Source: Echinococcus granulosus (Eukaryota > Platyhelminthes > Cestoda > Cyclophyllidea > Taeniidae). From it: 21,239 nt of DNA. The notes under the pieces were generated by a model. The model made no database searches and had not been told where the DNA came from. It saw only the letters and a program-made list of their open reading frames with translations. Positions 18,394 to 21,239 of the stretch are shown piece after piece; the first letter of the stretch is position 1, and the number at the start of each line of letters is the position of its first letter. The stretch spans positions 17,275 through 38,513 of the forward strand of contig NW_020170579.1 of the NCBI RefSeq assembly GCF_000524195.1, written 5' to 3'. The translations under genes were made by a program, and so were the position numbers.

Positions 18394-18842
18394 GAAATAA
18401 AGACTCGGGCAGAGAGATTCTGGCCCGCAACTACGCATGCACTGCACAAACGCGTCCATATACAGGCTAGAAGAAAGGATAGGGCACTCGACCAGTATTC
18501 GTCACCAAAGAGCATGGCAGTGGGCCGAGTAAGACCTTCAGTTAAGCACTGTGGGGCGGCCTTTGTCTCCTCTGCACTAGATCTGCGCGGTTTCGCACAA
18601 ATAAAACCTGAGGGTAGTGATGGTAGCGTCAACACCGGTGGCGCAGCAGCCGCTTTGAAAACCATTCCCACCTTCTTCGATGGTGGCGCCGCGGATGAAC
18701 TTCTCCCTTGTCCACCTTTTCCTTCGCCTTCCCTCTTGCCATCCTTTCGACGTCTACAATCGTCACGGTGACATGAGTGACTATCGTTGCCTCGAAAGTG
18801 ACTGGAAAATGGGGGAGCAGGTTGATTAGAGGGTTCCAACAA
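18390..18842 (-). other. GC-richer block open on both strands
   Basis: The minus frame (150 codons) carries a Lys/Gly/Arg-rich low-complexity segment (KDGKREGEGKGGQGR), then Ala/Pro-rich sequence with a possible GAAG|GTCTTA donor. The plus frame 18514-18771 (85 codons) is also open, with Gly/Ala and Pro-rich parts. The A-rich + strand beyond 18.8 kb would agree with minus-strand transcription. Codon evidence alone does not decide, and neither product is recognised. Confidence 0.25.
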
Positions 18843-21012
18843 TAAGATCTACTTGTACGATCAATTCATATCATTGTGGTTTAAATGAATTTTGGGTGGA
18901 TAGAATATATTCCATGGGAGAAGCAGAAAGTCAAGTCGCCTGGTTCAACAACAGGTTCCGTTCAGCACCGTCACATTCCACACTGGTAGCGGAGGAGCTT
19001 GCATAACTTTGGCTTATTCCACGGTAAACTTACACATATACCTTAAAGCATAGAACATATGGAAAAACACGAGGGCACCACTAGAAGCAGCATTAATTCC
19101 GACAATTTTCCACAGCTCCATTCCATTCAATGGGAAACTGGAACAATTATTAAAATAAAGCGTGGTTCCCCATTGTGGAAATGATACCAACTACAGGGCT
19201 TCGGTAGTTTAGCGAAATGATTAAAAAAACTCAATTTAGTTGCAAAAAGGCAACGTACCAAAAATCTAGACCCGAGGTAAACGTGGAACAGATCTTCGTG
19301 ATGGCAAACATAACATCAAAACTGGGTAAATACCTGCTAAAGCGATGTCGTGGATATCGGCGAATTCTGTGTGTTCCACTGCCATCATCCCGGGGATAGT
19401 GGCGATACTGAGAGGAGGAGTGCCCCTAGTGGAGGAGAGATAAGAAAGGACAGGCCAATAAATCCTATCGTAGCTTCCGCGTCATGATGAAGAAGGAACT
19501 CCTCTGCAGCACAAGAAGAGGGTGGTACTTCCGCCTTTACATACTCTGAAGTCAAAATGGAGAGCAATAAGGCATGAATGAGAACATTTAGACCAAACGA
19601 TACGGAATCAGTGACCTTTCTCCGATTTCTCATCATTGAAGCGGGTTACTTAGGGTAGAAGCGTGGTGGTTTTAATGGATTGCAATAATTATGGATAAGT
19701 TAAGTCTTCAAAATTGCATTTTTACCCCACAAAGAAGAGTTTTAATCCGTAATTAGTAAAAAAAAGACAAAAGAATTAAGGAGAGAGGAAATTAAACAAT
19801 GCCACGCAAAAAGCTTCCTAGCATATTTCACTTGGTAAAATCATTGTCGGAAAAATTTACAATCCTTCCAAAATGAGATAGAAGCTGGCAAATTGTATGT
19901 ATATAAAGCAGTCCCTAAAAGCAAGTAAAAAACCCAGTCCTTATCTCCTTTTCTTCTATCTCACCTCAAAATTTCAGCCATCTATTTTATTCGGCGTGCG
20001 AGTGTCAACTATCGACGCCAGGAAGAGGTGACAATCTTCACATAGGAAATGAGGAGTTAATACGGTCTTTTTCCCGGGTCATTTCATCGTAGAACTCGTC
20101 GTATTAAAATAGAAACATCTTCATCTAGTGCTTTTTGGAATCAATTCTTGTCTTCGGGTAAAAAACTTGTGTAATTAAAATGATTAATACAATCTCCTCA
20201 AGAGCCATCTTTGATGATTTCCACTTTGACATCAAAGTTTGACTATTTCAGCATAAAAATTGAAGGCTGGAACCATAGTCACATCCGGCAAAAGCATCTT
20301 CTGCCGAATAAATCAAAACGCGTTCAACAAAGGGCTTTTATTGAGACAAGTTAGATCACATTTTTTCCCTTAAAACCCATTCAGGGGTATCCATGTGAGT
20401 ACGAAAATTCTAAACGTGGCTTATGTAAAGCTGTCTTTTGGGAAATGGCTTGACAATTAAAACACATAGCCTCGTTTAAAAAACACATCAATCCCATAAG
20501 ATTCGGAACATACTAAGTAATGCACTTGATTCTGCAACAGTAAACACAGATGTAAAAAACACCGACAACGCGGGCGAAAATGATCCGAACCACCACAAAA
20601 CACACACTAATTGAGACTTTAGATGATTGCCAAAAAAGTCACTTAAAATGAAATTAGGAATTGTGGATTTAATGCCTTTTTTGATTCGGAATATTATTCA
20701 GTAAAAAACAGCTTGTCATGTTTAAAAACATAATTTTTTTGGTAAATTGTATGCAATTAAGCACCAACGCCCGACTGTGTAATTTATGCACACCATAGAC
20801 CGCCCCTTTAAATGAACTTATATTTTGTAGATTATATTTAGTGAAAATTGCATGAGCTTGGTCTTGTGATAACTGAATCAATAATTTAGTCGGCTTACTT
20901 AACTCAGGTGTGCAATGTGACTAATGAAAAGCTAAAATCAGAGGATCTGTTATACGTGAATTTAAAGGCCTCTTCCTGGGTATAAACAAATAATAATTTG
21001 GAGTTTTTACGG
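18843..21012. other. A-rich spacer, no supported gene
   Basis: More than 2 kb of A-rich + strand with only short frames. The minus frame 19385-19636 (83 codons) has two hydrophobic stretches (NVLIHALLLSIL and IGFIGLSFLISPPLGALLL) that could be membrane segments, but no splice sites or motif support it. Confidence 0.45.
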
Positions 21013-21239
21013 AAATTAAGGAGCGTGTATAGCGTCCCGAGACTCCTATGAAGACGAAAGAAGACAGAATATTCGGGCAGAATATATATTCAGCTCAGAG
21101 TAGGCGTCTGGGCTACTGGCATGGCCCGAAAGGCCAGCCCATCCAACGAGGTACAAGAGGGCGCTCCGTTAATAACGGGGGATTAATCACTATCGTATTA
21201 CAATAAACATTCGGGAAAGGGAAGGTATTTGGGCTACTG
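21013..21239 (-). repeat. Dispersed repeat, copy 2 (inverted), runs to the window edge
   Basis: This is the reverse-complement counterpart of the repeat at 11030-11215, with matching blocks at 21049-21063 (15 bases) and 21109-21130 (22 bases). The word GGGCTACTG at 21111-21119 recurs exactly at 21231-21239, 120 bp further on, so a second tandem unit may begin at the edge and continue outside the window. It contains the hairpin region 21110-21140 and an ATATATAT tract near 21082-21089. It is probably the end of a transposable element on the minus strand. Confidence 0.6.

Noticed and set aside
18048..18470. 140-codon plus-strand open frame
   Set aside because: Ser/Arg/Thr-rich shadow-like composition; crosses better splice-bounded blocks in another frame.

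Overview
The window looks like eukaryotic (metazoan) nuclear DNA. There are no bacterial-style operons. Long AT-rich non-coding stretches separate short reading-frame islands bounded by splice-like signals (pyrimidine-rich tract plus AG upstream, GTAAGT/GTGAGT-like donors downstream). A compact intron-rich invertebrate genome is the best guess. A flatworm, perhaps a tapeworm, would fit the short introns, the T-rich sense strand and a short dispersed repeat resembling an LTR fragment, but this is inference and no species can be named.

Layout: (1) 1.2-1.95 kb holds three exon-like blocks on the + strand that join in phase 0 and end at a stop; the product is not recognised. (2) 3.1-10.15 kb carries a string of + strand exon-like blocks rich in Ala, Glu, Lys and Leu. 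Several contain stops or frameshifts, so this is most likely a decayed copy of a coiled-coil protein gene. (3) 11.03-11.22 kb has one copy of a dispersed repeat; a second copy lies in inverted orientation at the right end (21.01-21.24 kb). (4) 12.1-15.1 kb is the clearest and most interesting part: a C2H2 zinc-finger gene in which each finger sits on its own 84-87 nt exon, every intron falls in phase 1 at the same point of the linker, and exon-intron units recur about every 190 bp. Three fingers keep all four metal ligands, two have lost one Cys each, and at least five further exons are recognisable relics with lost ligands and/or stops. (5) 15.5-18.4 kb contains more + strand coding-like fragments, several broken. 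One resembles the C-terminal helices of a glutathione S-transferase and another is a 68-codon open block that I cannot identify. (6) 18.4-18.8 kb is GC-richer and open on both strands. (7) 18.85-21.0 kb is A-rich on the + strand (the left 16 kb is T-rich) and has no supported gene.

Apart from the zinc-finger exons, gene calls here are weak. The region reads as a gene-remnant neighbourhood, with duplicated and decaying exons on the + strand, rather than a set of cooperating genes. No RNA gene, CRISPR array, origin or complete mobile element was recognised.
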